Shown here in pieces: positions 24,630 through 32,514 of a stretch of DNA of 32,514 bases (the first letter of the stretch is position 1; every line of letters begins with the position of its first letter). The notes beneath the pieces are model-generated. The model saw only the letters and a program-made list of their open reading frames with translations. It made no database searches and had not been told where the DNA came from. A program made the position numbers and the translations under genes. The DNA is from Marinilabiliaceae bacterium (GTDB lineage: Bacteria > Bacteroidota > Bacteroidia > Bacteroidales > Marinilabiliaceae), in the NCBI GenBank assembly GCA_021443545.1, contig JABUTU010000065.1, positions 1 through 32,514 on the forward strand, read 5' to 3'.

Positions 24630-25082
24630 ATGATAGAAACCTCGATATTAATATTTGTCGTAGCTATAGCCCTCTTTTTGGCATTTTTGATTTGGCATAT
24701 GCACAACAAGGGGCTTATCATCAAGTCGGACGATGAGGATTCACACACAAATGTTGTAGATAAGAACATCGAGTGCTGCGGAGAGCATGATGTATGTGAA
24801 GCGGAGACTTTACTGACTTTGGCGGATGAGATTATCTATTTTTCTGATGAAGAGCTCGACGCCTACCGAGGCAGAGATGTAGATAGTTATTCTGATGCAG
24901 AGATTGAAGAGTTCCGCGAGGTTCTTCTCACTCTCCAGCAACATGAGGTGAGTGGCTGGCTAAAGAGTCTGGGTCTCCGTCATATAGCTCTGCCTGCTCC
25001 TGTCAGAGAGGAGGCTCTTATGATCGTTGATGATTTCAGAATAGCACGTCGAAATAATAGAAATACTAACAACCAGAAATGA
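24630..25082 (+). CDS. Small single-pass membrane protein, Bacteroidetes-conserved hypothetical
   Basis: A 150-aa protein with one N-terminal helix (residues ~5-23, ILIFVVAIALFLAFLIW), an acidic linker, an ECCGEHDVC cysteine/histidine cluster and a C-terminal helical domain (EEIEEFREVLLTLQ-like, then SGWLKSLGLRHIALP). The ATG at 24630 is chosen because it follows the -7 box and starts the helix; a longer frame begins inside the terminator. Relatives with the same CCG-x-H-x-x-C cluster are widespread in Bacteroidetes and are sometimes labelled 'phospholipase' without evidence. The cluster could bind a metal. The stop codon overlaps the MATE start (ATGA). Confidence 0.7.
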   Translation: MIETSILIFVVAIALFLAFLIWHMHNKGLIIKSDDEDSHTNVVDKNIECCGEHDVCEAETLLTLADEIIYFSDEELDAYRGRDVDSYSDAEIEEFREVLLTLQQHEVSGWLKSLGLRHIALPAPVREEALMIVDDFRIARRNNRNTNNQK

Positions 25083-26440
25083 AGAAAGGGGATCCTACTT
25101 CGCTTGGAACTGAGCGAATACGTTTGTTAATACCTCAATATGCTATTCCATCCATAATAGCGATGCTGGCTACATCTCTCTATAATGTTGTCGACAGTAT
25201 CTTTATCGGACAGGGATGCGGGCCTCTTGCAATCGCGGGATTGGCAATATGTTTTCCGATGATGAACCTCAGTGCGGCATTTGGCGCTATGGTCGGTGTG
25301 GGTGCAAGCACGGTCATCGGTATACGTCTCGGACAGAAGGATTATGAGGGTGCTGAATATGCTATAGGAAATGTCGTTATTCTGAATGTCATTATAGGCA
25401 CCTTGTTTATGCTCGTATCTCTTATATTCCTGGATGAGATACTTATCTTTTTTGGTGCCAGTGAGAATACTTTGCCATACGCTCGCGACTACATGATAGT
25501 CTTGCTATGGGGAAATATTATCACACATCTCTATCATGGTTTGACTAATGTCTTGCGAGCAACAGGTTATCCTCAGAGGGCTATGGGTATAACCATATTC
25601 TCGGTCATTATAAATATTCTCTTCAATTATATCTTCATATTCGTCCTCGAAATGGGAATTATGGGTGCTGCCATAGGAACTATATGCGCTCAGTCAGTAG
25701 CACTCTTAGCCATAATATACCACTTCTCCCGTCCTAATACATACCTGCGATTCAAACGTCATATTTTTAAGTTCAGGTCTAAAATGGCAGGTGAAGTCAT
25801 CAGCATCGGTGCATCGTCTTTTTTCAATAACTGCTGTGCTTGTCTCGTTGTTCTTCTGATTAATAACAGTTTGAAACAGTATGGTGGTGATTTATATATC
25901 GGGGCCTATGGTATTGCGAATCGTATTGTTATGATCTTTGCTATGGTGGCTATGGGACTCAACCAGGGTATTCAGCCTATTGTCAGCTTTAATTTTGGTG
26001 CTCGTCAGTTTGAACGGTTTCTTAAAACATTTAAGCTGGGTGTTATATGTGCTACGTTGATTACCTTCTCGGCTTTTATTGCAGGGGAGTTGTTCGCACG
26101 ACCCATAGTGAAGCTATTCACTACAGACGAACAGCTCATCGAATATTCGTGCCACGCTATGCACATCATGGTCGTTGTCTTTCCTCTCGTTGGGTTCCAG
26201 ATGGTCTCAATAGCCTTTTTCACGGCTATTGGCAAGGCAAAGAAGGCTATATTCCTCTCTCTGACTCGACAACTTATTTTCCTTATCCCAATGCTCCTCA
26301 TCCTGCCTCCGTTCTTCGGAACAGATGGAGTGTGGATGAGTATGCCTATTTCGGATATGCTTAGTGTCGTGACCGTCTCTATCATGATTTACTTCCAGAT
26401 TAAACAGTTGCGACAGGAGATAGCTCTCTCAAAAGCATAA
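25079..26440 (+). CDS. MATE-family multidrug efflux transporter
   Basis: A 453-aa inner-membrane exporter that uses a Na+ or H+ gradient to expel organic cations and other drugs. About 12 hydrophobic helices form two MatE repeats, and family hallmarks include YNVVDSIFIGQGCGPLAIAGL near residues 32-52 and NQGIQPIVSFNFGAR in the second half. Length is typical. It overlaps the preceding gene by ATGA and is followed with no gap (TAAATG) by folK, so all three are translationally coupled. The substrate is unknown. Confidence 0.92.
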   Translation: MKKGDPTSLGTERIRLLIPQYAIPSIIAMLATSLYNVVDSIFIGQGCGPLAIAGLAICFPMMNLSAAFGAMVGVGASTVIGIRLGQKDYEGAEYAIGNVVILNVIIGTLFMLVSLIFLDEILIFFGASENTLPYARDYMIVLLWGNIITHLYHGLTNVLRATGYPQRAMGITIFSVIINILFNYIFIFVLEMGIMGAAIGTICAQSVALLAIIYHFSRPNTYLRFKRHIFKFRSKMAGEVISIGASSFFNNCCACLVVLLINNSLKQYGGDLYIGAYGIANRIVMIFAMVAMGLNQGIQPIVSFNFGARQFERFLKTFKLGVICATLITFSAFIAGELFARPIVKLFTTDEQLIEYSCHAMHIMVVVFPLVGFQMVSIAFFTAIGKAKKAIFLSLTRQLIFLIPMLLILPPFFGTDGVWMSMPISDMLSVVTVSIMIYFQIKQLRQEIALSKA

Positions 26441-26941
26441 ATGAAAACTGTTGTTGGGCAAAGCAACCACCATTACCTTCTGCTGTTAGGTGGGAATATC
26501 GGGGATGTTCGGGAGAATCTCTCCAAGGCTCGGGCGCTCATCGCTGAGCTGGGTGAGGTGATAAAGGTCTCGTCAATTTATGAGACTCAGCCATGGGGGT
26601 TCGGTGATGAGACTGATGCAACTCCCATATTTTTAAATCAGGCTCTCGAACTTGCCTCCCCTTTAGAGCCTCTGAAACTCCTCGGGAAGTTGCAGAAGAT
26701 AGAGATTGTCATAGGGAGAAATCACAAAACGGTTGCAGGACAACCCTATTCCTCACGCTGCATCGACATAGATATTCTTCTGTGTAACAATATTCACATT
26801 GACACTTTGGAACTTACCATACCCCATAAACTTATGCATCTAAGGGAGTTTGCTCTCCGTCCTGCAGCAGAACTGTGGGGCGACTGGAATGTGGTGACTC
26901 TGAATAAAACTATAGCAGAACTTTATAGTTCAATATGTTAA
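26441..26941 (+). CDS. folK: 2-amino-4-hydroxy-6-hydroxymethyldihydropteridine pyrophosphokinase
   Basis: A 166-aa cytoplasmic HPPK that transfers pyrophosphate from ATP to 6-hydroxymethyl-dihydropterin in folate synthesis. Visible signatures are LLLGGNIGD near the start, YETQPWG, the FLNQALEL strand and the HPPK motif SSRCIDIDILL. The C-terminal IPHKLMHLREFALRPAAEL is also typical. Length is normal for a stand-alone enzyme. Its start codon abuts the MATE stop, so it depends on the upstream promoter. Confidence 0.93.
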   Translation: MKTVVGQSNHHYLLLLGGNIGDVRENLSKARALIAELGEVIKVSSIYETQPWGFGDETDATPIFLNQALELASPLEPLKLLGKLQKIEIVIGRNHKTVAGQPYSSRCIDIDILLCNNIHIDTLELTIPHKLMHLREFALRPAAELWGDWNVVTLNKTIAELYSSIC

Positions 26942-26978
26942 TTCAAGTTAAATTCTAATCATTCGCCGTTTTTGATAT

Positions 26979-26986
26979 TACTTTTG
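26979..26986 (+). promoter_or_regulatory. -7 box for the ftsX-queA unit
   Basis: TACTTTTG matches TAnnTTTG 20 bases before the ftsX ATG. No clear TTTG is present at -33. The 65-base gap after folK has no terminator-like hairpin, so read-through from folK is possible. Confidence 0.55.
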
Positions 26987-27006
26987 CTCCTAATATACGG
27001 AGTTCT

Positions 27007-27885
27007 ATGTCAAAACAGAATAATAAGGCAACATCGCGAAAACTACGCAGTTCTAAATTTACCACAACGATTAGTATTTCGTTGGTTCTATTTCTTTTAG
27101 GTATGGTAGGACTCTTGCTTCTTAATGCAGGACGACTCTCATCCTACGTGAAGGAGAATCTTGGAATCACTGTCATGCTTAACACAGATGCGCGTGATGC
27201 TGAAGTCAGAATGATAGAGAAATCGCTTCAAGCCTCATCGCTTGTCAAGTCGGCTGTATACGTTGATAAGGAGAGTGCTGCTGAGAAACTGAAAAACGAT
27301 CTCGGAGAGGATTTCATTCCCCTCATCGGATATAACCCATTACTTTCATCTATCGAGGTTAAGGTCTATGCAGAATATGCTACCCCTGAAGGGCTGCAAA
27401 TGGTGGAGAAACTCATTAAGGCATACCCTGAGGTTAAGGAGGTATACTACCAAAAAGATATTGTCAATCTTATCCATGAGAACGTCAATAAGATTAGTTT
27501 GGTCTTGCTATGTTTCACTGCCTTAATGCTGATTGTTGCTCTATCACTAATTAATAACACGGTGCGTCTGATGGTTTACGCTAAACGCTTTCTTATTCGT
27601 ACTATGCAGCTTGTTGGCGCAACGAACGGCTTTATCCGCAGGCCTTTTATTGGTCAGAGTATCATTCAGGGTCTTGTGGGCGGGTTACTGGCTAACATCT
27701 TGCTCGCATGTGTTATTTATCTTTCTGCTAAGGAACTCGAGGGGGTAATAGGTTTTGATAATATTGAGACTGTAATAGTACTGTTCGCTCTTGTTTTCTT
27801 TATGGGAGTATTGCTTACATTGATCTCAACGGTTGTTTCAGTCAATCGTTATCTGAATGTCAGAACAGCTGATTTGTATGTATAA
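27007..27885 (+). CDS. ftsX: Cell division protein FtsX
   Basis: A 292-aa permease-like subunit that works with the FtsE ATPase at the septum and in other bacteria activates cell-wall hydrolases. After a basic cytoplasmic tail, one helix lies at ~residues 20-40, followed by the extracytoplasmic loop (ENLGITVMLNTDA to the YYQKDIVNLIHENVNK segment) and a three-helix FtsX domain with NTVRLMVYAKRFLIRTMQLVGA, the conserved coupling region. ftsE is not in the window. It leads a compact unit with DUF3098, uppP, truB and queA. Confidence 0.92.
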   Translation: MSKQNNKATSRKLRSSKFTTTISISLVLFLLGMVGLLLLNAGRLSSYVKENLGITVMLNTDARDAEVRMIEKSLQASSLVKSAVYVDKESAAEKLKNDLGEDFIPLIGYNPLLSSIEVKVYAEYATPEGLQMVEKLIKAYPEVKEVYYQKDIVNLIHENVNKISLVLLCFTALMLIVALSLINNTVRLMVYAKRFLIRTMQLVGATNGFIRRPFIGQSIIQGLVGGLLANILLACVIYLSAKELEGVIGFDNIETVIVLFALVFFMGVLLTLISTVVSVNRYLNVRTADLYV

Positions 27886-27898
27886 TTTTTGTCTTTTT

Positions 27899-28156
27899 AT
27901 GGTACAGAGAAATTCATCAAGAGGTAATAATCAAGAGGTGGAGAAGAATTTTGCTCTCACCCGGAGAAACTATATCCTTCTTGCTGTTGGCTTTGCAATC
28001 ATAATCTTAGGCTTCGTCTTGATGGTGGAGCCTGCAACAGATAATGATGAGGTCTTCAAGGAGTCGATATACGGTTTCCGAACAATCACACTGGCTCCAA
28101 TGGTAATAGTGGCGGGGTTCATATTCGAGATATATGCCATAATGAAAAAATTCTAA
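27899..28156 (+). CDS. DUF3098 small membrane protein
   Basis: An 85-aa protein with two hydrophobic helices (about residues 24-42, YILLAVGFAIIILGFVLMV, and 62-80, ITLAPMVIVAGFIFEIYAI), matching the DUF3098 pattern in which such a protein sits between ftsX and uppP in Bacteroidetes. The ATG at 27899 (MVQRNSS) is preferred because it avoids overlap with ftsX; an ATG at 27878 would add seven residues and overlap ftsX. Function is unknown; the conserved neighbourhood suggests a cell-envelope role. The uppP start follows after 6 bases. Confidence 0.82.
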   Translation: MVQRNSSRGNNQEVEKNFALTRRNYILLAVGFAIIILGFVLMVEPATDNDEVFKESIYGFRTITLAPMVIVAGFIFEIYAIMKKF

Positions 28157-28162
28157 GTTTGC

Positions 28163-28978
28163 ATGGATACTTTTCAGGCTTTTTGGCTCGGACTTCTTCA
28201 GGGATTTACTGAATATCTGCCAGTATCCTCAAGTGGCCATCTCGCAATAGGTTCTGCTCTGTTTGGAATAGATTCTGCTGAGAATCTATCTTTTACTATA
28301 GTGGTGCATGTTGCGACGGTTCTCAGCACTCTTGTTGTGCTATGGCGCGAGATTTGGCAACTTATATCTGGAATTCTCAAGTTTAAGTGGAATGATGAGA
28401 TGCGCTATTTTGTCAATATCATCATCTCAATGATTCCTGTTGCCTTTGTGGGACTCTTCTTTAAAGATGCTGTGGAGGAGATATTCGGTTCGGGTCTGAC
28501 GATTGTGGGACTGATGTTGTTGTTGACAGCGGCTCTGTTGGCATTCTCATACTATGCAAAACCGCGTATCCGCGAAGAGATATCTCCGCTTCATGCCTTC
28601 ATAATAGGGTTGGCTCAGGCGTGTGCTGTAATGCCTGGACTCTCTCGTTCCGGTTCTACAATTGCCACAGGTCTCCTTCTTGGCAATAAGAAAGAGTCGC
28701 TTGCTCAATTCTCGTTCCTTATGGTCATCCCTCCCATCCTCGGCGAGGCGTTGCTCGATATTACCCACCTCTTCTCTGACAGTGCAGTGGTAAACATCTC
28801 TGTGGCAGCACCAGAAACTCAGGTCTCGTTCACCTCGCTCGTCGTTGGTTTTTTAGCAGCCTTCGTAGCAGGTTGTCTCGCTTGTAAGTGGATGATTGGA
28901 TTAGTGCGTAAGGGTAAGCTAATATATTTCGCAGCTTATTGTGTTGTCATCGCTATTGTTGCTCTGATTTTTGCATAA
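28163..28978 (+). CDS. uppP: Undecaprenyl-diphosphatase (BacA type)
   Basis: A 271-aa integral membrane enzyme that dephosphorylates undecaprenyl diphosphate to recycle the lipid carrier for peptidoglycan and O-antigen. The two signature motifs are present: [16 protein letters not shown] (Glu17, residues 11-26) and [17 protein letters not shown] in the middle. Helix count (about eight) and length fit. Its stop overlaps the truB start by one base (TAATG). Confidence 0.95.
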   Translation: MDTFQAFWLGLLQGFTEYLPVSSSGHLAIGSALFGIDSAENLSFTIVVHVATVLSTLVVLWREIWQLISGILKFKWNDEMRYFVNIIISMIPVAFVGLFFKDAVEEIFGSGLTIVGLMLLLTAALLAFSYYAKPRIREEISPLHAFIIGLAQACAVMPGLSRSGSTIATGLLLGNKKESLAQFSFLMVIPPILGEALLDITHLFSDSAVVNISVAAPETQVSFTSLVVGFLAAFVAGCLACKWMIGLVRKGKLIYFAAYCVVIAIVALIFA

Positions 28979-29694
28979 TGGATTTTTTAGCTGGGGAGAT
29001 ACTTGTCATTGATAAACCTTTAGGTTGGACATCTTTTGATGTGGTCAACAAGGTGCGCTATATGCTGAAGAGTATTATGGGCATAAAGAAAATCAAGGTA
29101 GGTCATGCAGGAACTCTCGACCCTCTTGCAACGGGTGTCGTCGTATTGTGTACTGGGAAAAAGACCAAGAGCATTGAGGAGTTGATGAATCATTATAAGG
29201 TCTACACAGCCACAATACGACTCGGAGCCACAACTCCATCATATGACTTGGAGAAGGAGATAGATGTAACATACCCCTACGAACATATAACGAGGGATAT
29301 GGTTGAAGAAGTTTTAAAATCTGAATTTACAGGTGAAATACAACAGGTTCCACCATTATTCTCGGCTATCAGCATTGGAGGAAAAAGAGCTTATGAACTG
29401 GCACGAAAAGGTCAGACGGAGGATAAGGTCCGCATTGAACCTCGTACCGTAACAATCAACGAGATTTCGTTGCTCGACTTTAAGCTCCCAAATCTGAAAT
29501 TACGTATCAGTTGTTCTAAGGGAACCTATATACGTTCTATTGCACGCGACCTGGGTGAGGCTCTTCATAGCGGGGGCCACCTGACTGAGCTGCGTCGTAT
29601 TGCATCGGGAGAATATAGTGCAGATAATGCTCTCACTATGCAGCAAGTCGAAGCGCTACTCCGTAATGAGGCATCACAAACAATGAAAGAATAA
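28978..29694 (+). CDS. truB: tRNA pseudouridine(55) synthase
   Basis: A 238-aa enzyme that isomerises U55 to pseudouridine in the T-loop of nearly all tRNAs. The KP motif IDKPLGWTSFDVVNK lies at residues 11-25, and the catalytic Asp48 in GHAGTLDPLATG sits at the same number as in E. coli. KGTYIRSIARDLG completes the pocket. The C-terminal PUA domain of E. coli TruB is absent or minimal, as usual for short forms. The ATG at 28978 overlaps the uppP stop; a longer in-frame extension inside uppP is rejected. Confidence 0.95.
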   Translation: MDFLAGEILVIDKPLGWTSFDVVNKVRYMLKSIMGIKKIKVGHAGTLDPLATGVVVLCTGKKTKSIEELMNHYKVYTATIRLGATTPSYDLEKEIDVTYPYEHITRDMVEEVLKSEFTGEIQQVPPLFSAISIGGKRAYELARKGQTEDKVRIEPRTVTINEISLLDFKLPNLKLRISCSKGTYIRSIARDLGEALHSGGHLTELRRIASGEYSADNALTMQQVEALLRNEASQTMKE

Positions 29695-29715
29695 ATAAAA
29701 ATCATAGGGACAAAT

Positions 29716-30765
29716 ATGAAACTGTCAGAATTTGGTTACAACATGCCTGAGGGCATTATTGAGCAAAACCCTCCGGTAAATCGTGATGAGGCCCGTATGT
29801 TGGTGCTCAACAAAAAATCAGGCGAGATAGGTCATCACTACTTTAAGGACCTTGTCAATTTCTTTGACGACAAGGATGTTATGGTTTTCAATGACACTCG
29901 CGTATTCCCCGCACGTCTGTATGGCAATAAAGAGAAGACCGGGGCTCGTATCGAGGTCTTCCTACTCCGTGAACTCAACCATGAATTGCACCTATGGGAT
30001 GTTCTCGTAGATCCCGCTCGTAAGATTCGCATCGGAAATAAACTCTATTTCGGTGAGGATAACTCTCTCGTTGCTGAGGTTATCGATAACACTACATCAA
30101 GAGGACGCACTCTGCGTTTCCTGAATGATGGGTCGGGTGATGATTTCAAAAAGACTCTTTATTCTCTTGGGCAGACTCCTCTGCCAGCATCCATAACACG
30201 AGAACCCGTTCCAGCCGACGAAGAGGCTTACCAGACTATATACGCTAAGAACGAGGGCGCCGTAGCTGCACCTGCAGCTGGAATGCATTTCAGTCGCGAA
30301 TTGTTGAAACGTCTCGAGATTAAAGGTATCAATTTCGCAAACCTTACGCTTCATATCGGTCTGGGTAACTTCCGCAATGTAGAGGTTGAGGACTTGACGA
30401 AACATAAGATGGACTCCGAGGAGATGTTCATCAACGAGAAGGAGTGTAATATTATAAATGCAGCCAAAGATGATAAACGACAGGTATGCGCTGTCGGAAC
30501 ATCTGTCTTCCGAGCTCTCGAATCGGCTGTCTCTACTTTTGGTCACGTCAAGCCTTATGACGGATGGACTAATAAGTTCATATTTCCTCCATATGAAGTT
30601 AAAGTGCCAACAGCTATGATCTCTAATTTCCACGAGCCATACTCTACTTTGCTGATGATGGTATGCGCAATGGGCGGATATAAAAATGTCATGAATGCAT
30701 ACGAAGTTGCAATCAAAGAGGGTTATAAGTTCGGACCATACGGCGATGCTATGCTGATTATCTGA
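29716..30765 (+). CDS. queA: S-adenosylmethionine:tRNA ribosyltransferase-isomerase
   Basis: A 349-aa cytoplasmic enzyme that moves the ribosyl part of SAM onto preQ1 at tRNA position 34 to make epoxyqueuosine. The opening [19 protein letters not shown], the [13 protein letters not shown] strand, [13 protein letters not shown] and [15 protein letters not shown] are all family hallmarks. Length is normal. It is 21 bases downstream of truB, pairing two tRNA-modification genes, and closes the unit at a strong terminator. No preQ1 riboswitch was recognised ahead of it. Confidence 0.95.
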   Translation: MKLSEFGYNMPEGIIEQNPPVNRDEARMLVLNKKSGEIGHHYFKDLVNFFDDKDVMVFNDTRVFPARLYGNKEKTGARIEVFLLRELNHELHLWDVLVDPARKIRIGNKLYFGEDNSLVAEVIDNTTSRGRTLRFLNDGSGDDFKKTLYSLGQTPLPASITREPVPADEEAYQTIYAKNEGAVAAPAAGMHFSRELLKRLEIKGINFANLTLHIGLGNFRNVEVEDLTKHKMDSEEMFINEKECNIINAAKDDKRQVCAVGTSVFRALESAVSTFGHVKPYDGWTNKFIFPPYEVKVPTAMISNFHEPYSTLLMMVCAMGGYKNVMNAYEVAIKEGYKFGPYGDAMLII

Positions 30766-30785
30766 TTCTAATAACTCAATAGTAT

Positions 30786-30822
30786 AAAAGCGCTGACATG
30801 TCTGACATGCCAGCGCTTTTTG
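30786..30822 (+). terminator. Rho-independent terminator after queA
   Basis: AAAAGCGCTG (30786-30795) pairs with CAGCGCTTTT (30811-30820), extended after one mismatch by CATG/CATG around a 5-base loop, followed by T. The A- and T-flanked stem would also work on the opposite strand. Confidence 0.88.
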
Positions 30823-30922
30823 TCTCTATAAGTTGCTATATGCGCTTTAAGAATATAACAGAAACATAAAATTTCAATTTAACACAAATGTATCAAATTT
30901 AAGATTAAATAGCAACTAAAAG

Positions 30923-30953
30923 TTTGATATGTAGTTACAACCTGTTACTTTTG
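30923..30953 (+). promoter_or_regulatory. Promoter of amt
   Basis: TTTG at 30923-30926, a spacer of 19 bases and TACTTTTG at 30946-30953 match the Bacteroidetes promoter. The leader is about 40 bases and contains the short sequence AATCAATCAA, a two-copy version of the tetranucleotide found expanded at the window end. Confidence 0.72.
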
Positions 30954-30995
30954 TGGTCAATAATCAATCAATTTAAAACTTAACAGATTAGGATT

Positions 30996-32354
30996 ATGAA
31001 AAAACGTTGGATTATTTTTTCGACTATTATGCTGATACTGGCTGTTCTCGGTGTTTTTATCGATGAGAAGTCAGGGACATTCGACCTGAGCGACAATATT
31101 GTTGCAGCTGATGTGGCATGGATGATTACAGCAACGATTTTTGTTCTTATGATGACTCCAGGGCTCTCTTTCTTCTATGGAGGTATGGTCCGTAAAAAAA
31201 ATATCATATCTACTATCTTGCAGAGTATTATAGCAATGGGTGTTGTCAGTGTAATTTGGGTTGTATTCGGCTTCTCTTTGTCGTTTGGAGATGATGTTGG
31301 GGGTGTGATAGGTAATCCTATAACCTATTTTATGATGAATGGTGTCGGTGGTGGTGCATCCGATAATTTCTCTGTGCAGATGGGGCTGACTATCCCTCTT
31401 GCTCTTTACGCTCTCTTTCAAATGAAATTTGCCATAATAACGCCTTCTCTGATCACTGGTTCGTTTGCTGAGCGTGTTCGCTTCTCTGCATACCTAATAT
31501 TCATGGTCTTCTTCTGCGTCTTCGTATATTGTCCGCTTGCCCATTGTACATGGCACCCTGATGGTCTCTTCAGCCAGATGCATGTCAAGGATTTTGCTGG
31601 CGGAATCGTTGTCCACGCCTCTTCTGGTGTAGCAGCTCTCGTAGGTGCTCTCTTCTTAGGCAAGCGAAAGGAGAAGGGTACAGAGCCTGCAAATGTTCCG
31701 TATGTAATTCTTGGAGCTGCTCTTTTATGGCTTGGATGGTTCGGATTCAATGCGGGTAGTTCTTTGCACGCTGATGGAATGGCTGTAAAGGCTTTCCTCA
31801 ATACAAATACTGCTGCAGCTACTGCTATGCTTGTGTGGATTTTCTTTGACTGTCTTCGCGGTCGCAAACCTTCAGCTATGGGTGCTGCTATAGGTGGTGT
31901 GGTAGGACTTGTTGCCATAACGCCTTCTGCAGGATGGGTATCTGTGGGCGAGAGTATCACTATTGCAACTATCACAACGATTATTTGTAACATCGCATGT
32001 CATATAAAAAACCACACCTCTGTTGATGATGCGCTTGATGTATTCCCTACTCATGGTATGGGTGGTATCGTAGGAACAATTCTTACTGGCATATTCGTCT
32101 ATAAGTATGAACCAGAACTCGCTGAGGAGGGTGTTTCTCACCTACAATTCTTTATCTCACATTTGGTGGCTGTAGCAATAGTCTTTGGCTATACCTTCAT
32201 CGTCTCTTATGCGCTCTATTGGTTGACTAATAAGATGGTTCCTATGCGCGTCTCAGAAGAGAGTGAGAAACTGGGTCTCGACAGAACACAACACAACGAG
32301 CATTACGGCCACCTCCGTGAACTCGCCGAATATTTTGAAGATCAGAAAGATTAA
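30996..32354 (+). CDS. amt: Ammonium transporter
   Basis: A 452-aa trimeric inner-membrane channel of the Amt/Rh family that takes up ammonium. An N-terminal hydrophobic segment is followed by about 11 helices. The pore twin histidines are His207 in VVHASSG and His353 in THGMGG. SFAERVRFSAY and the WLGWFGFNAGSSL helix are strongly conserved. The C-terminal cytoplasmic tail (ESEKLGLDRTQHNEHYG...) has the DxxxHGE-like regulatory region in a degenerate form. A glnK/P-II gene usually accompanies amt but is not in the window. It is transcribed from its own promoter after the queA terminator. Confidence 0.94.
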   Translation: MKKRWIIFSTIMLILAVLGVFIDEKSGTFDLSDNIVAADVAWMITATIFVLMMTPGLSFFYGGMVRKKNIISTILQSIIAMGVVSVIWVVFGFSLSFGDDVGGVIGNPITYFMMNGVGGGASDNFSVQMGLTIPLALYALFQMKFAIITPSLITGSFAERVRFSAYLIFMVFFCVFVYCPLAHCTWHPDGLFSQMHVKDFAGGIVVHASSGVAALVGALFLGKRKEKGTEPANVPYVILGAALLWLGWFGFNAGSSLHADGMAVKAFLNTNTAAATAMLVWIFFDCLRGRKPSAMGAAIGGVVGLVAITPSAGWVSVGESITIATITTIICNIACHIKNHTSVDDALDVFPTHGMGGIVGTILTGIFVYKYEPELAEEGVSHLQFFISHLVAVAIVFGYTFIVSYALYWLTNKMVPMRVSEESEKLGLDRTQHNEHYGHLRELAEYFEDQKD

Positions 32355-32364
32355 TTGATGGGAT

Positions 32365-32395
32365 TGTGATTTTCAAAAAATAATTTCTACCTTCG
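32365..32395 (+). promoter_or_regulatory. Putative promoter of the repeat-containing ORF
   Basis: TACCTTCG at 32388-32395 is a near match to TAnnTTTG (the same TTCG variant occurs at 5372). TGTG at 32365-32368 lies 19 bases upstream as a weak -33 element. The ATG at 32415 follows 19 bases after the -7 box. No terminator separates this from amt. Confidence 0.45.
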
Positions 32396-32414
32396 TCATT
32401 GTTAATCCAACTCA

Positions 32415-32514
<100 letters not shown>

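Noticed and set aside
28939-28977. N-terminal extension of truB inside uppP
   Set aside because: The TAATG junction gives the canonical TruB start, with catalytic Asp at residue 48.
29695-29715. preQ1 riboswitch ahead of queA
   Set aside because: The 21-base gap after truB is too short for an aptamer and shows none of its conserved elements.

Overview
The window reads as ordinary chromosome of a member of the order Bacteroidales (Bacteroides/Prevotella-like). Three things support this. Most gene starts are preceded by a Bacteroidetes-type promoter (a -7 box close to TAnnTTTG, often with TTTG about 19-20 bases upstream) rather than a Shine-Dalgarno sequence. The gene families are typical of the phylum (DUF2723/GT117, DUF6266, DUF3098, GIN-domain lipoprotein, lamin-tail secreted protein, prokaryotic GH3 acyl-adenylating enzyme, SDR-type mannonate reductase beside uxuA). 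The gene order ftsX-DUF3098-uppP-truB-queA is also familiar from Bacteroidetes. Genus cannot be fixed from sequence reading alone.

Layout. 1-58 is the tail of an unidentified gene. 134-1921 is an ABC exporter that ends at a terminator shared with a convergent two-gene unit (asd and a GH3-family beta-glucosidase lipoprotein, 1974-5313). 5397-9023 encodes a large secreted protein with three copies of an unnamed ~190-residue module, two lamin-tail domains and a FlgD-like C-terminus. 9126-13027 pairs a DUF2723 membrane glycosyltransferase with an overlapping polysaccharide deacetylase. It meets head-on, with one base between stop codons, the mannonate operon uxuA plus SDR reductase (13029-15029). 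A sensor kinase (15137-16312) and a GH3 acyl-adenylating enzyme (16447-17955) follow, then a DUF6266 gene on the minus strand.

18624-20580 is an AT-rich, decayed accessory patch. It contains repeats, the C-terminal remnant of an AAA ATPase carrying an amber codon and a frameshift, an HTH regulator broken by frameshifts, and two small unrecognised ORFs. After it come an EamA transporter and tRNA-Leu(CAA), both on the minus strand, then sppA with a GIN-domain lipoprotein, a small membrane protein-MATE exporter-folK unit, the ftsX-DUF3098-uppP-truB-queA unit closed by a strong terminator, and the ammonium transporter amt.

The most interesting item is at the extreme 3' end. A new open frame starts at 32415 behind a promoter-like sequence and, 19 codons in, enters a pure (AATC)n tetranucleotide tract of at least 43 bases, so that it encodes repeating Q-S-I-N. 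This is the layout of simple-sequence contingency (phase-variation) loci such as the CAAT-repeat lic genes of Haemophilus influenzae. The window ends inside the repeat, so the product is unknown.
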